Below are positions 1 through 11,142 of a stretch of 64,000 bases of DNA, piece after piece (position 1 is the first letter of the stretch; every line of letters starts with the position of its first letter). The notes beneath the pieces were generated by a model that was not told the DNA's origin, searched no databases, and was given only the letters and a program-made list of their open reading frames with translations. The translations under genes and the position numbers were made by a program. The stretch lies in contig NZ_JAPWGO010000010.1 in NCBI RefSeq assembly GCF_027213785.1, forward strand, positions 62,001 through 126,000, written 5' to 3'. The stretch is from Limimaricola sp. G21655-S1. Its GTDB lineage: Bacteria > Pseudomonadota > Alphaproteobacteria > Rhodobacterales > Rhodobacteraceae.

Positions 1-154
1 CGATCTGCCCATGCCATTGCCGCAGCCGAAAGTCGCGGTCGAAGCGCGCGATCTCTTCCGCGGGCAGCAGCCCGGGATAGGTTTCGGCCCAGCAGGTCAC
101 GTGCAGGTCGGCCAGTTCGGGCGCGTCGCTGGGTCGGGCGGGGCGGATCTCCAT
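1..154 (-). CDS. GNAT-family N-acetyltransferase, N-terminal fragment
   Basis: The reverse strand from an ATG at 154 stays open to the window edge and gives 51 residues that begin MEIRPARPSDAPELADLHV and continue with a CWAETYPGLLP stretch. This beginning (I-R-x-A-x-P-x-D, then L-A-x-L-H, then W-x-x-T-Y-x-G-L) is characteristic of small GNAT acetyltransferases that acetylate amino groups from acetyl-CoA. The acetyl-CoA binding motif lies outside the window, so the substrate cannot be judged. The gene is divergent from zapE with about 65 bases between the two starts, so the promoters of both must lie in or around that gap. Confidence 0.75.
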   Translation of the reverse strand, partial: MEIRPARPSDAPELADLHVTCWAETYPGLLPAEEIARFDRDFRLRQWHGQI

Positions 155-220
155 GGCCGCGACCCTCGCGCGCGCGGCGCCGCTTTGCAATGCGCCGGGC
201 GGCAGCTATGTCGCCATCCC

Positions 221-1294
221 ATGAGCATCGAAGACGCCTACCGCGCCCGCATCGAGCAGGGCGCGCTGAAACCCGACCCGGCGCAAGAAGCCGTGCTGCC
301 CGCGCTCGACCGCGTGGCCCGCGACCTCGCGCGCCAGCCCGAGCCGCAGCGCGGCGGCTGGTTCCGAAAGCCCAAACCCCCGGAGCCGGTGAAGGGGCTG
401 TACCTCTGGGGCGGGGTCGGGCGCGGCAAGTCGATGCTGATGGACCTGCTCTACGAGGAGATCGACCTGCCCAAGGCGCGCTGGCACTTCCACGCCTTCA
501 TGCAGCGGGTCCACGCCGACATGAACAAGGCCCGCGCGCAGGGCGTCGACGACGCCATCGCGCCGGTGGCCGAGGGGCTGGCGGGCGAGCTGCGGTTCCT
601 CGCCTTCGACGAGATGCAGATCACCGACATCACCGATGCGATGATCGTCGGTCGACTGTTCGAGAAGCTGTTCGAGCAGGGCGTCACCATCGTCACCACC
701 TCGAACCGGGTGCCGGACGACCTCTACAAGGACGGGCTGAACCGCCAGCTGTTCCTGCCGTTCATCGACAAGTTGAAGAAGCGGATGGAGGTGCTGGAAC
801 TGGAAAGCCCCGTCGATCATCGGCAGGGGCGGCTCAAGGGCTCGGAAAGCTGGATCATGCCCAATGATTCGAGCGCGCGCGCGAAGCTCGACGCGATCTG
901 GGCGGATCTGGCGGGCGCGCCGGGGGGCGAGCCGCTCGTCCTGCGCGTGTCAGGGCGCGAGGTGACCGTGCCGGAATACCGCAACGGCATCGCGCGGGCG
1001 GGATTTCACGAGCTGTGCGGCCGGCCTCTCGGCGCGGCCGACTACCTCGCGCTCGCCGAAGCGGTGAAGATGCTGATGATCGACGGCGTCCCTCGGCTGT
1101 CGCGCTCGAACTTCAACGAGGCGAAGCGATTCGTGACGCTGATCGACGCGCTCTACGAGGCGAAGACCCGGCTCGTGGCCTCGGCAGCGGCGGCGCCCGC
1201 CTATCTCTATGTCGAGGGCGAGGGCAGCTTCGAATTCGAACGCACCGCGAGCCGGCTCGAAGAAATGCAGGGCGAGGATTGGGGGCGCGTCTGA
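221..1294 (+). CDS. zapE: Cell division protein ZapE (AFG1-family ATPase)
   Basis: This 357-residue protein matches the ZapE/AFG1 family of P-loop ATPases, which act at the division site in bacteria. Walker A is GGVGRGKS at residues 64-71 and Walker B is LAFDE at 127-131. The segment after it, TSNRVPDDLY near 160-169, is the family's sensor region. An upstream ATG in the same frame at 11 would add 70 residues of unrelated, low-quality sequence that also overlaps the divergent acetyltransferase, so the ATG at 221 is taken as the start. The length agrees with alphaproteobacterial ZapE. The gene stands alone and faces the convergent hypothetical gene at 1546-2070. Confidence 0.92.
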   Translation: MSIEDAYRARIEQGALKPDPAQEAVLPALDRVARDLARQPEPQRGGWFRKPKPPEPVKGLYLWGGVGRGKSMLMDLLYEEIDLPKARWHFHAFMQRVHADMNKARAQGVDDAIAPVAEGLAGELRFLAFDEMQITDITDAMIVGRLFEKLFEQGVTIVTTSNRVPDDLYKDGLNRQLFLPFIDKLKKRMEVLELESPVDHRQGRLKGSESWIMPNDSSARAKLDAIWADLAGAPGGEPLVLRVSGREVTVPEYRNGIARAGFHELCGRPLGAADYLALAEAVKMLMIDGVPRLSRSNFNEAKRFVTLIDALYEAKTRLVASAAAAPAYLYVEGEGSFEFERTASRLEEMQGEDWGRV

Positions 1295-1302
1295 TGCAGT
1301 AT

Positions 1303-1331
1303 GAAGGGGGCCGTTTCCCCTGACCCCCTTC
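1303..1331 (+). terminator. Possible weak terminator after zapE
   Basis: Nine bases after the zapE stop there is an 8-bp inverted repeat, GAAGGGGG at 1303-1310 and CCCCCTTC at 1324-1331, with a 13-base loop. No T-run follows, so it may only slow transcription or protect the 3' end. The rest of the 1295-1545 gap shows nothing else I can name. Confidence 0.3.
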
Positions 1332-1545
1332 CTCACTGCCCGTAAACCTGCCAAAGTCTCGATCTTTCCTGCCGAGATCTTCGGTTCGTTCCCCTGCATT
1401 CAAAATCCTGAATTGACCGGGGCGGGTCAACCGAAGGGCGTAGTTTCGTAACGTCGTTAACTTTTTGCGGGATGATGATCGCGGCTCGCATATTGGCGCA
1501 AATCGGCAGGTTCGCTGTGCCATCCTTGGGCGCAATTGCCTGTAT

Positions 1546-2070
1546 TCATGGCAAAGCTGGCTCTCGCTGGCGCATAGACAGCACCATCGGCGCGTCGCAG
1601 TCGGGCGAGACCGGCGCGGTTGAGGCGATGAGCGGCGTCCACCATGGAATCGTCGATTCGGACACGAATCGGTTGTCGACGCAGATATCCTGCCCTGCAT
1701 TGCCGGCATTGAAGCCGAAGCCCGGATCGCCGCAATTCGCGACGCCGCCATCGGCGTTCCAGGCCTGGAACACGCCGATCCCCGGCATCGGAAAGCGCAT
1801 GTCGCGGGGGTCGAAGCTCAGCAGCCAAGTGGTCTCGGGCGTGAGCGCGTCGAGGCTCCAGCCGCCGATTCGCACGCCGCCTTGCCAGCCGGTGATCTCG
1901 AAATGGGTTAGATCGGATTCGATGACGCGCGCTGCCTGCAACAGGGCGTCCGGAAAGCGCATGGTGCCGGTCATGCTGTAGCCCGAGGCACCGCGCCAGC
2001 AGAAATGCAGCTCCACCCCCTGCGCGGGTCCGGCGGCCAGCGCCGCGAGAAGCGCTGGCCAAAGCTTCAT
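1546..2070 (-). CDS. Secreted conserved hypothetical protein
   Basis: The 174-residue product starts with a signal peptide of about 18 residues ([18 protein letters not shown]), so it is probably exported to the periplasm. The mature part contains four Cys (in FCWRG, NCGDPG, DICVD and PDCDA contexts), which could form two disulfides there. I do not recognise a named domain. Its ATG overlaps the folC stop as ATGA, so it is the third gene of accD-folC-hypothetical and is probably translationally coupled. That position is the main evidence that the reading frame is real; no function can be inferred from folate or fatty acid synthesis genes beside it. Confidence 0.7.
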   Translation of the reverse strand: MKLWPALLAALAAGPAQGVELHFCWRGASGYSMTGTMRFPDALLQAARVIESDLTHFEITGWQGGVRIGGWSLDALTPETTWLLSFDPRDMRFPMPGIGVFQAWNADGGVANCGDPGFGFNAGNAGQDICVDNRFVSESTIPWWTPLIASTAPVSPDCDAPMVLSMRQREPALP

Positions 2071-3344
2071 CCGTTGTCGCGCAACACGTGGCCCGCCAGG
2101 TAGAGCGAGCCGCAGATCAGGATGCGCGCGCCCGGTTCCCGCGCGGTGATGGCGCGGATCGCCGCGGCCACGTCATCGGCCTCTGCCACCTGTGCGAAAC
2201 CCGCCATGCGGGCGGCGGCGGCGGTCTCGGCGGCGGGAATGGTGTTGACCTCCCCGGGGATCGAGACCGCCTGAAGGCTTTGCGCCACCTCGGCCAAGGG
2301 GCGCAGATAGCCCGCGATATCCTTGGTGTTGAGCATGCCGCAGACGAGATGCGTCGCGCGCTCGGGCAGGTCGCGCAGCGTCCGTGCCAGCATCGTGCCC
2401 GCCGCCGGGTTGTGGCCGCCATCGAGCCACAGCTCGGCCGTCCCGGCGAGATCCACCAGCGGGCCGCGGCCCAGCTTCTGCATCCGGGCGGGCCACTGGG
2501 CGCGGGTCGCGGCCTCGCAGACAGCCTCGTCGCGGCCCAGCGCCCGCAGCGCCGCGATGGCGGTGCCTGCGTTCACCAGCTGATGCGGACCGCGCAGGGT
2601 GGGCAGCGGCAGGTCCAGAAGCCCGCGCTCGTCCTGGTAGATCAGGCGGCCGCGCTCGGTCGTGACATGCCAGTGCTGGCCATGCGCCAGAAGCGGCACG
2701 CCGAGCCGCGCGGCCTTGGCCTCGATCACCTCGAGCGCGGCCTCGTGCTGCGGGGCCACCACGCAGGGCACGCCGCGCTTGAGGATGCCGGCCTTCTCGC
2801 CCGCGATCTCTTCGAGCGTTTCGCCCAGATATTGCTGGTGGTCTAGATCGACGGGGGTGATGACGGTGAGCGCCGGACGCTCGACCACGTTGGTCGCGTC
2901 GAGGCGGCCGCCGAGGCCGGTCTCGAGCAGCGTCCACTCAGCCGGGTTCTCGGCAAAGGCCAGGAGCGCCGCCGCCGTGGTGATCTCGAAATAGGTGATC
3001 GGGTCGGGGCCGTTCGCCGCGTGGGTGCGGTCCAGCAGATCGGTCAGCGCCGGCTCGGAGATCAGCTCGCCCGCGAGTCGGATCCGTTCGTGAAACCGCG
3101 CCAGATGCGGCGAGGTATAGGCGTGGACGCGGTCGCCCGACGCCTCGAGCCCGGCGCGGATCATCGCCTGGGTCGAGCCCTTGCCGTTGGTCCCGGCGAG
3201 ATGGATCACCGGGGGCAGCCGCCGCTCGGGATGGTCCAGCGCCGCCAGCAGCCGCCACACCCGGTCGAGCGTCAGGTCGATGACCTTGGGGTGCAGCGTC
3301 ATCATCCGCGCGAGGATTGCGTCGGATCCGGGCGCGGCGCTCAT
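2067..3344 (-). CDS. folC: Folylpolyglutamate synthase / dihydrofolate synthase
   Basis: FolC adds glutamate to dihydropteroate and to folates in the cytoplasm, using ATP. The 425-residue protein has the Mur-ligase-type P-loop GTNGKGS at residues 51-57, preceded by VIHLA, and a Mur-ligase C-terminal domain. The reading frame stays open far upstream, through accD and ilvD, but the ATG at 3344 sits in an ATGA overlap with the accD stop and gives the expected length. Adjacent accD and folC is a common arrangement in proteobacteria. Expression should depend on the accD promoter. Confidence 0.95.
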   Translation of the reverse strand: MSAAPGSDAILARMMTLHPKVIDLTLDRVWRLLAALDHPERRLPPVIHLAGTNGKGSTQAMIRAGLEASGDRVHAYTSPHLARFHERIRLAGELISEPALTDLLDRTHAANGPDPITYFEITTAAALLAFAENPAEWTLLETGLGGRLDATNVVERPALTVITPVDLDHQQYLGETLEEIAGEKAGILKRGVPCVVAPQHEAALEVIEAKAARLGVPLLAHGQHWHVTTERGRLIYQDERGLLDLPLPTLRGPHQLVNAGTAIAALRALGRDEAVCEAATRAQWPARMQKLGRGPLVDLAGTAELWLDGGHNPAAGTMLARTLRDLPERATHLVCGMLNTKDIAGYLRPLAEVAQSLQAVSIPGEVNTIPAAETAAAARMAGFAQVAEADDVAAAIRAITAREPGARILICGSLYLAGHVLRDNG

Positions 3345-4333
3345 TTCTTCGACGTCTCCGCCTTCTTGACGGGGGCGGGCTTTGCGGCCGGGGTTTCGAC
3401 CGGCTTGTCCTGCGCCGCCTCGGCATCCTTGGCCGCCGCCGGTTCCGGCGTGGCCGGGGCGGGCAGATCGCCCATCACGGCGGGCTCCAGCCCCATCAGC
3501 ATCCGGGTGATGCCGATCAGCTCCTCGCGCAGCTTGCCGCGCGCCGTCACCCGGTCCAGCATGCCGTGGTCGAGCAGGTACTCGGCGCGCTGGAATCCCT
3601 CGGGCAGCTTCTCGCGGATCGTCTGCTCGATCACGCGCGGACCTGCAAAGCAGATCAGCGCGTTCGGCTCGGCGATCTGCACGTCGCCCAGCATCGCGTA
3701 GGAGGCGGTGACGCCGCCGGTGGTCGGGTGCGTCAGCACCACGATATAGGGCAGCCCGGCTTCCTTGAGCATCTCCACCGCGACCGTGGTGCGCGGCATC
3801 TGCATCAGGCTGAGAATTCCCTCCTGCATGCGCGCGCCGCCGGCGGCGGAGAAGAGCACCAGCGGGCATTTCAGCTTCACCGCGCGTTCGGCCGCCGCGA
3901 TGATCGCGTTGCCGACATACATGCCCATCGACCCCGCCATGAAGGAGAAGTCCTGACCGGCAGCGACGATCTTGGTGCGGCCGATCTCGCCCTCGGCCAC
4001 CAGCATCGCCTCCTTCTCGGAGGTCTTGCGGCGGGCTTCCTTGATCCGGTCGACATATTTCTTCTGGTCGCGGAAGTTGAGCGGATCGGCGATCGGCTCG
4101 GGCACCTTCACCTCCGTGAAGACGCCGCCGTCGAACAGCGCCTTGAACCGGTCGCGTGGCGTGATCGCCATATGGTGTTCGCAGTTGGTGCAGACGTTGA
4201 GATTGTCCGCCAACTCGCGGTGGAACAGCATCGTCCCGCACTCGTCGCACTTGGTCCACAGGTTCTCGGGCACCTCGCGGCGCGAGAAGATCGAGTTGAT
4301 CCGCGGACGGACGTAGTTGGAAATCCAGTTCAT
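3341..4333 (-). CDS. accD: Acetyl-CoA carboxylase carboxyltransferase subunit beta
   Basis: AccD with AccA transfers carboxyl from biotin to acetyl-CoA, giving malonyl-CoA for fatty acid synthesis. The 330-residue protein opens [10 protein letters not shown], the usual start, although an in-frame ATG 60 bases upstream exists. A four-Cys zinc ribbon is present (C29, C32, C48, C51), followed by the carboxyltransferase core. Past about residue 285 there is a low-complexity Ala/Pro/Lys tail ending KKAETSKK, which is longer than in many AccD proteins and is probably disordered. It heads the accD-folC-hypothetical operon and is divergent from ilvD across 280 bases. Confidence 0.95.
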   Translation of the reverse strand: MNWISNYVRPRINSIFSRREVPENLWTKCDECGTMLFHRELADNLNVCTNCEHHMAITPRDRFKALFDGGVFTEVKVPEPIADPLNFRDQKKYVDRIKEARRKTSEKEAMLVAEGEIGRTKIVAAGQDFSFMAGSMGMYVGNAIIAAAERAVKLKCPLVLFSAAGGARMQEGILSLMQMPRTTVAVEMLKEAGLPYIVVLTHPTTGGVTASYAMLGDVQIAEPNALICFAGPRVIEQTIREKLPEGFQRAEYLLDHGMLDRVTARGKLREELIGITRMLMGLEPAVMGDLPAPATPEPAAAKDAEAAQDKPVETPAAKPAPVKKAETSKK

Positions 4334-4550
4334 CTTGCAGCTCCGGGCGCGTCGGGTCGAGACGGAGATACGCCCCGCGACGTCGGAATGCAATTCGGCC
4401 CGCTGCCGCGTTACCGAAGCAGGGCTTGGCCCGGGAGGGGGTTTGCGGATCTGTCCCGAAAGCGCGGGCCGCTGGGGCCTTCGTTGCGGGTTTCGGGTGG
4501 AAAATGCGCGGATTGTGCCGCCTTGCCGCCTCGGGGAGGGTCATCGCGGC

Positions 4551-4578
4551 TTGCCGTTGCGGCGGGGCCTGTCTATCC
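4551..4578 (+). promoter_or_regulatory. Candidate ilvD promoter
   Basis: Within the 280-base accD/ilvD divergent gap, TTGCCG at 4551-4556 and TATCCC at about 4573-4578 are spaced by 16 bases and lie about 35 bases before the ilvD ATG. The match to the housekeeping consensus is only moderate. No leader peptide or attenuator rich in branched-chain codons is evident. Confidence 0.25.
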
Positions 4579-4613
4579 CTTGCCACCAGCCAACTCCGGG
4601 AAGGGACAGCCCC

Positions 4614-6343
<1,730 letters not shown>

Positions 6344-6347
<4 letters not shown>

Positions 6348-6973
6348 GACGGTTCGGCCTGCCTTGGCGGGCCGGAGCTGGCCGTCCGATCCGCACACCC
6401 TTCGGGGCGGCGGCGCGGGCGGCCTCGCCTTTGCGCCAGCCCGGCGCGGATTGGGCCTGGCGGCCCGGGCCGTGGGGCGGGGCGGTGGGTTCGACCGACC
6501 CGGTCGCGAACGCCACCGACCTCGGTTGCAATGTGCGGCTGTTCCACGATGCGGCGCAGGGAGAGGTCTGGCTTGATCGCGGCACGGACGATACCGGCGC
6601 GATGCATCCGCTGCAGCTTGGTCTCGACGGCTTCGACGGCGGTTTCCTCAGCCTTGCTATTGCCCTGCCCAAGGGCACACTGGCGGGGCTGGAGCGGCGC
6701 CATCTGCTGGGCCTCGACCTCGCATGGACAGCGCGGGACATGCCGCGCGCCTATGCCCGTCTCAACCTGAAGCAGGGGCCCAACAGCGAAACGCTGCTAC
6801 GCGATTTACCTCGGGACGGAGTGAGCGGCACCGAGTTCGATCTCTGGCCGCTCGGGATCGAGCCCGAGCGGGTGGATACGGGCTGGATCGACCTGATTTT
6901 CGAGGCACCGCTGCCGACGCGGATCGAGATCCGCGATCTGGTGGTGGCGCGCAGGCCCCGCGCCGGGCTCTGA
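6344..6973 (+). CDS. DUF6478 family protein
   Basis: I recognise this as the Rhodobacterales family DUF6478, function unknown. The recognisable parts are [31 protein letters not shown] and the C-terminal RRPRAGL. The frame has no ATG between the ilvD stop and the conserved part, but a GTG at 6344 overlaps the ilvD stop as GTGA and gives 209 residues. That is shorter than other family members I recall (about 250), which carry an N-terminal helical region missing here. The overlap implies co-translation with ilvD. No signal peptide or membrane segment is visible. A different frame in the same DNA (6364-6576) is a shadow. Confidence 0.75.
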
Positions 6974-6982
6974 GCCGCGAGG

Positions 6983-7015
6983 TTGACGCCGCGTCGATGG
7001 TGACGCGCGCGTCAA
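6983..7015. promoter_or_regulatory. Inverted repeat before fadH (operator or hairpin)
   Basis: TTGACGCCGCGTC at 6983-6995 and GACGCGCGCGTCAA at 7002-7015 are nearly perfect inverted copies with one unpaired base and a 6-base centre. The left arm contains a TTGACG hexamer that could also act as a -35 box. It lies 36 bases before the fadH ATG and 10 bases after the DUF6478 stop. It has no T-run, so a repressor operator for fadH is a fair reading; a weak terminator is the alternative. Confidence 0.4.
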
Positions 7016-7050
7016 GCGCCGCCAATCTCCGGCCACCAGGGAGGCCCGAC

Positions 7051-9066
7051 ATGTCCGCATATCCGACGCTGCTATCGCCGATCGACCTCGGGCCGCTCCG
7101 CCTGCCCAACCGGGTGATGATGGGCTCCATGCATACCGGGCTCGAGGAGACCGGCGACTGGGACCGAGTCGCGGCCTTCTACGCGGCCCGCGCCCGTGGT
7201 GGCGCGGGGCTGATGGTGACGGGCGGCATGGCGCCCAACCGCGAGGGCGGCGTCTATCCCGGCGCGGCCGGGCTCTTTAGCGAAGAGGACATCGCGAACC
7301 ACGCCCGGGTCACCGGTGCGGTTCACGAGGCGGGGGGGCGCATCGCCATGCAGATCCTGCATGCGGGCCGTTATGCCTATTCCAAGCACTGCGTCGCGCC
7401 GTCGGCGATCCGGGCCCCGATCAGCGCCTTTACCCCCAACGCGCTCGACGAGGCGGGGATCGAGAAGCAGATCGCCGACATAGCCACCGCCGCCGCCCGC
7501 TCGGTCGAGGCGGGCTATGACGGGGTCGAGGTGATGGGCTCGGAGGGCTATTTCCTCAACCAGTTCCTCGCGCCGCGCACCAATCGCCGCGAGGATCGCT
7601 GGGGCGGCAGTCTCGAGAACCGGATGCGCCTGCCGGTCGAGGTGGTGCGCCGGGTCCGCGCCGCGCTGGGCCCCGAAAAACTGCTGATTTACCGCATCTC
7701 GCTGATCGATCTGGTGCCGGAGGGGCAGGACTGGTCCGAGATCGTGGCTCTGGCCGATGCCGTGATCGAGGCGGGTGCCGACGTGCTCAACACCGGCATC
7801 GGCTGGCACGAGGCGCGGGTGCCAACCATCGTGACCTCCGTGCCGCGCGCCGCCTTCGCGCATCTGACCGCGAAGCTGCGCGCGGAGGTCGCGGTGCCGG
7901 TCATCGCCTCGAACCGGATCAACACGCCCGAGGTGGCCGAGACGATTCTCGCCGAGAGCCAGGCCGACATGATTTCCATGGCGCGCCCCTTCCTCGCCGA
8001 TCCGGATTTCGTCGCCAAGGCGGCGCGGGGCGATGCCGCGCGCATCGCGCCCTGCATCGCCTGCAATCAGGCCTGTCTCGATCACACCTTCTCGGGCAAG
8101 CTGTCGTCCTGCCTCGTCAATCCGCGCGCCTGCCACGAGACCGAGCTGGTGCTGGAGCCGGTCACGACCCCGCGCCGCATCGCGGTGGTCGGCGCCGGGC
8201 CGGCGGGCCTCTCGGCGGCGCTGGCCGCGACCGAGCGGGGGCACGCGGTGACGCTGTTCGACAGGGCGGAGCGGATCGGCGGCCAGCTGCATTACGCCGC
8301 CGCGATACCCGGCAAGGAGGAGTTCCGCGGCCTGATCGACTGGTTCGAGACGGAAGTGGCCGCCAGCGCGGTCGATCTGCGCCTCGGCCACGCGCCGAGT
8401 GCCGAGGAACTGGCTGACTTCGACGCGGTGATCGTCGCCACCGGCGTGCGACCGCGTGATCCGGGCATCCCCGGGCAGGAGAGGGACAAGGTGATCTCCT
8501 ATGTCGACCTGCTGTCGGGGCGGGTGCAGGCGGGGCCGCGAGTCGCCGTGGTCGGCGCGGGCGGCATCGGCTTCGACGTGGCCGAGTATCTGGTGACCGG
8601 GCACAGCACCACCATCGACCCGCCCGCCTGGCGCGCCGAATGGGGCGTGGCCGATCCCTCGGTCGCGCGCGGCGGCCTCGCCCCCGAGGGGCCGCGCCCC
8701 GACCCGGCGATCCGCAAGGTGACGCTGCTGCAGCGCAAGGCCGAGAAGCTGGGCAAGCGGCTCGGCAAGACCACCGGCTGGGTGCATCGCGCGGGCCTGC
8801 AGATGCGCGCCGTCGAGATGCTGGGCGGCGTGAGCTACGAGCGGATCGATGCGCAGGGGCTGCATGTCACCACCCCCGAGGGGCCGCGGCTGATCGAGGC
8901 CGACACCATCGTGCTCTGCGCGGGTCAGGAGAGCGAGCGGAGGCTGGCCGAAGCCCTGCGCGACAGTGGGGTGGAGGCGCATCTGATCGGCGGCGCGGAT
9001 GTCGCGGCCGAGCTCGATGCCAAGCGCGCGATCGATCAGGGCACGCGGCTCGCCGCCACGCTCTAG
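7051..9066 (+). CDS. fadH: 2,4-dienoyl-CoA reductase (NADPH)
   Basis: FadH reduces 2,4-dienoyl-CoA intermediates during oxidation of polyunsaturated fatty acids. The 671-residue length matches the E. coli enzyme (672). An old-yellow-enzyme barrel with FMN occupies about residues 1-330. The 4Fe-4S Cys follow at C335, C338, C342 and C354. Then come an FAD-binding GAGPAG at 381-386 and an NADPH-binding GAGGIG just after residue 500. The chosen ATG follows AGGGAGG; the longer open frame upstream is unrelated sequence. Oxidoreductases of this fold act on other enones too, so the dienoyl-CoA substrate is an assignment by family architecture. Confidence 0.88.
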   Translation: MSAYPTLLSPIDLGPLRLPNRVMMGSMHTGLEETGDWDRVAAFYAARARGGAGLMVTGGMAPNREGGVYPGAAGLFSEEDIANHARVTGAVHEAGGRIAMQILHAGRYAYSKHCVAPSAIRAPISAFTPNALDEAGIEKQIADIATAAARSVEAGYDGVEVMGSEGYFLNQFLAPRTNRREDRWGGSLENRMRLPVEVVRRVRAALGPEKLLIYRISLIDLVPEGQDWSEIVALADAVIEAGADVLNTGIGWHEARVPTIVTSVPRAAFAHLTAKLRAEVAVPVIASNRINTPEVAETILAESQADMISMARPFLADPDFVAKAARGDAARIAPCIACNQACLDHTFSGKLSSCLVNPRACHETELVLEPVTTPRRIAVVGAGPAGLSAALAATERGHAVTLFDRAERIGGQLHYAAAIPGKEEFRGLIDWFETEVAASAVDLRLGHAPSAEELADFDAVIVATGVRPRDPGIPGQERDKVISYVDLLSGRVQAGPRVAVVGAGGIGFDVAEYLVTGHSTTIDPPAWRAEWGVADPSVARGGLAPEGPRPDPAIRKVTLLQRKAEKLGKRLGKTTGWVHRAGLQMRAVEMLGGVSYERIDAQGLHVTTPEGPRLIEADTIVLCAGQESERRLAEALRDSGVEAHLIGGADVAAELDAKRAIDQGTRLAATL

Positions 9067-9187
9067 CTGTTTCCGCCTGCGCATCGGTCGCGCCCAAACC
9101 GCTATATTGTCAGGGCGCGGACCAATTCATGCCCGAATCCTCCCTCATCCATGAGGCCGACCGAAACGAACAGCGTGGAGAACGGCC

Positions 9188-10093
9188 ATGGACAGGCTGA
9201 CCGAGATGGAGGCCTTCGCCACCGTGGTGGACCAAGGCGGGTTCACCGATGCGGCACGCAAGATGGGCATCTCCAAGTCCGCGGTGTCCAAGCATGTCTC
9301 CTCGCTCGAGGCGCGGCTGGGCGCGCGGCTCTTGAACCGCACCACGCGACGCGTCTCTCCGACCGAGATCGGCCTGGCCTATTACGACCGCGCCCGGCGT
9401 GTGCTCAACGACGCGGGCGAGGCCGACGCGCTGGTCACCTCGATGCAATCCGCGCCCTCGGGCCTGCTGCGGATCTCGGTGGCCACCGATTTCGGGGTCA
9501 ATCACCTGAGCCCGGTGCTCGGCGATTTCCTTCAGGAATTTCCCGACATCACCGTCAACATGGTTCTCAACAACCGCTTCGTGGAGCTGATCTCCGAGGG
9601 TTTCGACATGGCGGTGCGGATCGGCGAGCTGGAGGACAGCACGCTGCGCGCCCGCAAGCTTACCGAGACCTCCAAGAAGATGATCGCCTCCCCCGCCTAT
9701 TTCGAGCGATATGGCCGCCCCGCGCGGATCGACGACCTGAACGAGCACAAGCTGCTCCATTACTCGAACGCCGCCAATGGCGCGGTGTGGAAGCTCACCG
9801 CCCCCTCCGGGGAAAAGCGGCAGGTGCGCACTGCGGGCTGGCTCACCGTCAATGACGGGCAATCGCTGCTCAATGCCTGCATTGGCGGGCTCGGCATCGC
9901 CTATCTGCCGTCCTTCCTCTACGCGGACGCGCTGCGAAAGGGTCTCGTGGAAGAGGCGATCCCGGACCTGCCGACCGAGACGCAGGGCATCTACGCGGTC
10001 TACCCGCCGGGTCGCTTCACCCAGCCCAAGGTCCGCGCCTTCATCGATTTCCTGGTCGAGGCCTTCGCCGAGAAGGGTCCCGACACCTGGTAG
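9188..10093 (+). CDS. LysR-family transcriptional regulator
   Basis: A 301-residue LysR regulator: the N-terminal winged helix covers about residues 1-60, with the recognition helix in SKSAVSKHVSSLE, and a periplasmic-binding-like effector domain occupies about 88-295. The sequence (DRLTEMEAFATVVDQGGF at the start, IRIGELEDSTL in the effector domain) resembles the CrgA/AaeR-like branch. A GGAG precedes the ATG at 9188. It follows fadH after 121 bases in the same direction and is not divergent from a target, so the regulated gene is unclear; fadH is only a guess. Confidence 0.9.
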   Translation: MDRLTEMEAFATVVDQGGFTDAARKMGISKSAVSKHVSSLEARLGARLLNRTTRRVSPTEIGLAYYDRARRVLNDAGEADALVTSMQSAPSGLLRISVATDFGVNHLSPVLGDFLQEFPDITVNMVLNNRFVELISEGFDMAVRIGELEDSTLRARKLTETSKKMIASPAYFERYGRPARIDDLNEHKLLHYSNAANGAVWKLTAPSGEKRQVRTAGWLTVNDGQSLLNACIGGLGIAYLPSFLYADALRKGLVEEAIPDLPTETQGIYAVYPPGRFTQPKVRAFIDFLVEAFAEKGPDTW

Positions 10094-10128
10094 CCCCGAA
10101 AGCGGACCTGCATCCCGCTTTCGACCTT

Positions 10129-10155
10129 GCGACCCCTTCGGGGGTCGCATTTTTT
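10129..10155 (+). terminator. Rho-independent terminator after the LysR gene
   Basis: GCGACCCC (10129-10136), a TTCG tetraloop and GGGGTCGC (10141-10148) are followed by A and then six T. It ends within the stop codon of the convergent efflux gene. A second hairpin (GAAAGCGG at 10098-10105 with CCGCTTTC at 10115-10122) lies just upstream, so two hairpins stand in tandem. Confidence 0.9.
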
Positions 10156-11096
10156 CATCCGTGGCCGATCGCGCAGGCGCCATCGCAGGCATGCGCCGCG
10201 CATTCCATCTCCAGCGTCACATGGCCGATGCCGTAGCGTTCCCCCAGGGCGCGCTTCACCCGCGCCTTGATCGCGTCGGCTTCGCCCCAGCGCCCTTGCG
10301 GCACCGCGACATGCGCATCGAGCGCGGGCGTGTTCTCCTGCATCTGCCACAGATGCACGTGGTGGACCGAGGCGACGCCGTCGATGCCGCGCAGGTGGTC
10401 GAGCACGGCCGCCGTGTCGAGATCAGGCGGCGCGCCGAGCATCAGGATGCGGATCACGCCGCCGATCTGCCCCAGCGACATCCACAGGATGTAGCCGGCG
10501 ATCGCCAGCGTCACCGCCGGATCGACCCAGACCCAGCCGAAGACCAGCACCGCGACGCCCGCCACGATCACCGCGACCGAGCCCAGCGCATCGGCGAGGT
10601 TGTGCGCGAAGGCGGCGCGGATGTTCACGCTGTCCCTGGACATCGCGTAGGTCAGGGCGGCGGTGACGAGATCGACAACCAGCGCCAGCCCGGCGACCCA
10701 GATCATGATCCAGCCGATGACCGGCTCGGGGGCGAAGATGCGCGCGATCGCCTCGTAGCCGAGATAGAGCCCGATCAGGATGAGCGTGGTGTAGTTGACC
10801 AGCGCCGCCACCACCTCGGCCCGGCCATAGCCGAAGGTCATCTCCGCATCCGCGGGACGCCGGGCGATGCGGCGGGCCGCAAGGGCGATGCCGAGCGAGA
10901 CCGCGTCCGAGAGGTTGTGCAGCGCGTCGGCGATCAGCGCGAGGCTGCCGGATACGAGACCGCCCACGATCTGCGCCAGCGTCAGCGCGAGGTTGACCGC
11001 GATCGCGCCGCCGACCCGCCAGTCGCCGGCCTCCGGGTCGATATGGTGGTGATGGTGGCCGTGACCGCCATGATGCTGGTGCGAATGTCCGGGCAT
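10155..11096 (-). CDS. Cation diffusion facilitator (zinc efflux type)
   Basis: This 313-residue inner membrane antiporter belongs to the CDF family, which exports Zn(II) and similar cations in exchange for protons. The N-terminus is a His-rich metal-binding stretch (10 His within the first 18 residues). Six membrane segments follow, with HxxxD pairs H60/D64 and H165/D169 as the transport site, the arrangement usual for zinc exporters. The C-terminal cytoplasmic domain ends with several His and Cys. The ATG at 11096 has GGAGG seven bases upstream; an earlier in-frame ATG at 11120 lacks this. It converges on the LysR gene and shares its terminator region. Confidence 0.9.
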   Translation of the reverse strand: MPGHSHQHHGGHGHHHHHIDPEAGDWRVGGAIAVNLALTLAQIVGGLVSGSLALIADALHNLSDAVSLGIALAARRIARRPADAEMTFGYGRAEVVAALVNYTTLILIGLYLGYEAIARIFAPEPVIGWIMIWVAGLALVVDLVTAALTYAMSRDSVNIRAAFAHNLADALGSVAVIVAGVAVLVFGWVWVDPAVTLAIAGYILWMSLGQIGGVIRILMLGAPPDLDTAAVLDHLRGIDGVASVHHVHLWQMQENTPALDAHVAVPQGRWGEADAIKARVKRALGERYGIGHVTLEMECAAHACDGACAIGHG

Positions 11097-11142
11097 GCCT
11101 GTCCTCCAACCATGATCCATGGAAGACCGTTGCGCCGCGAAT

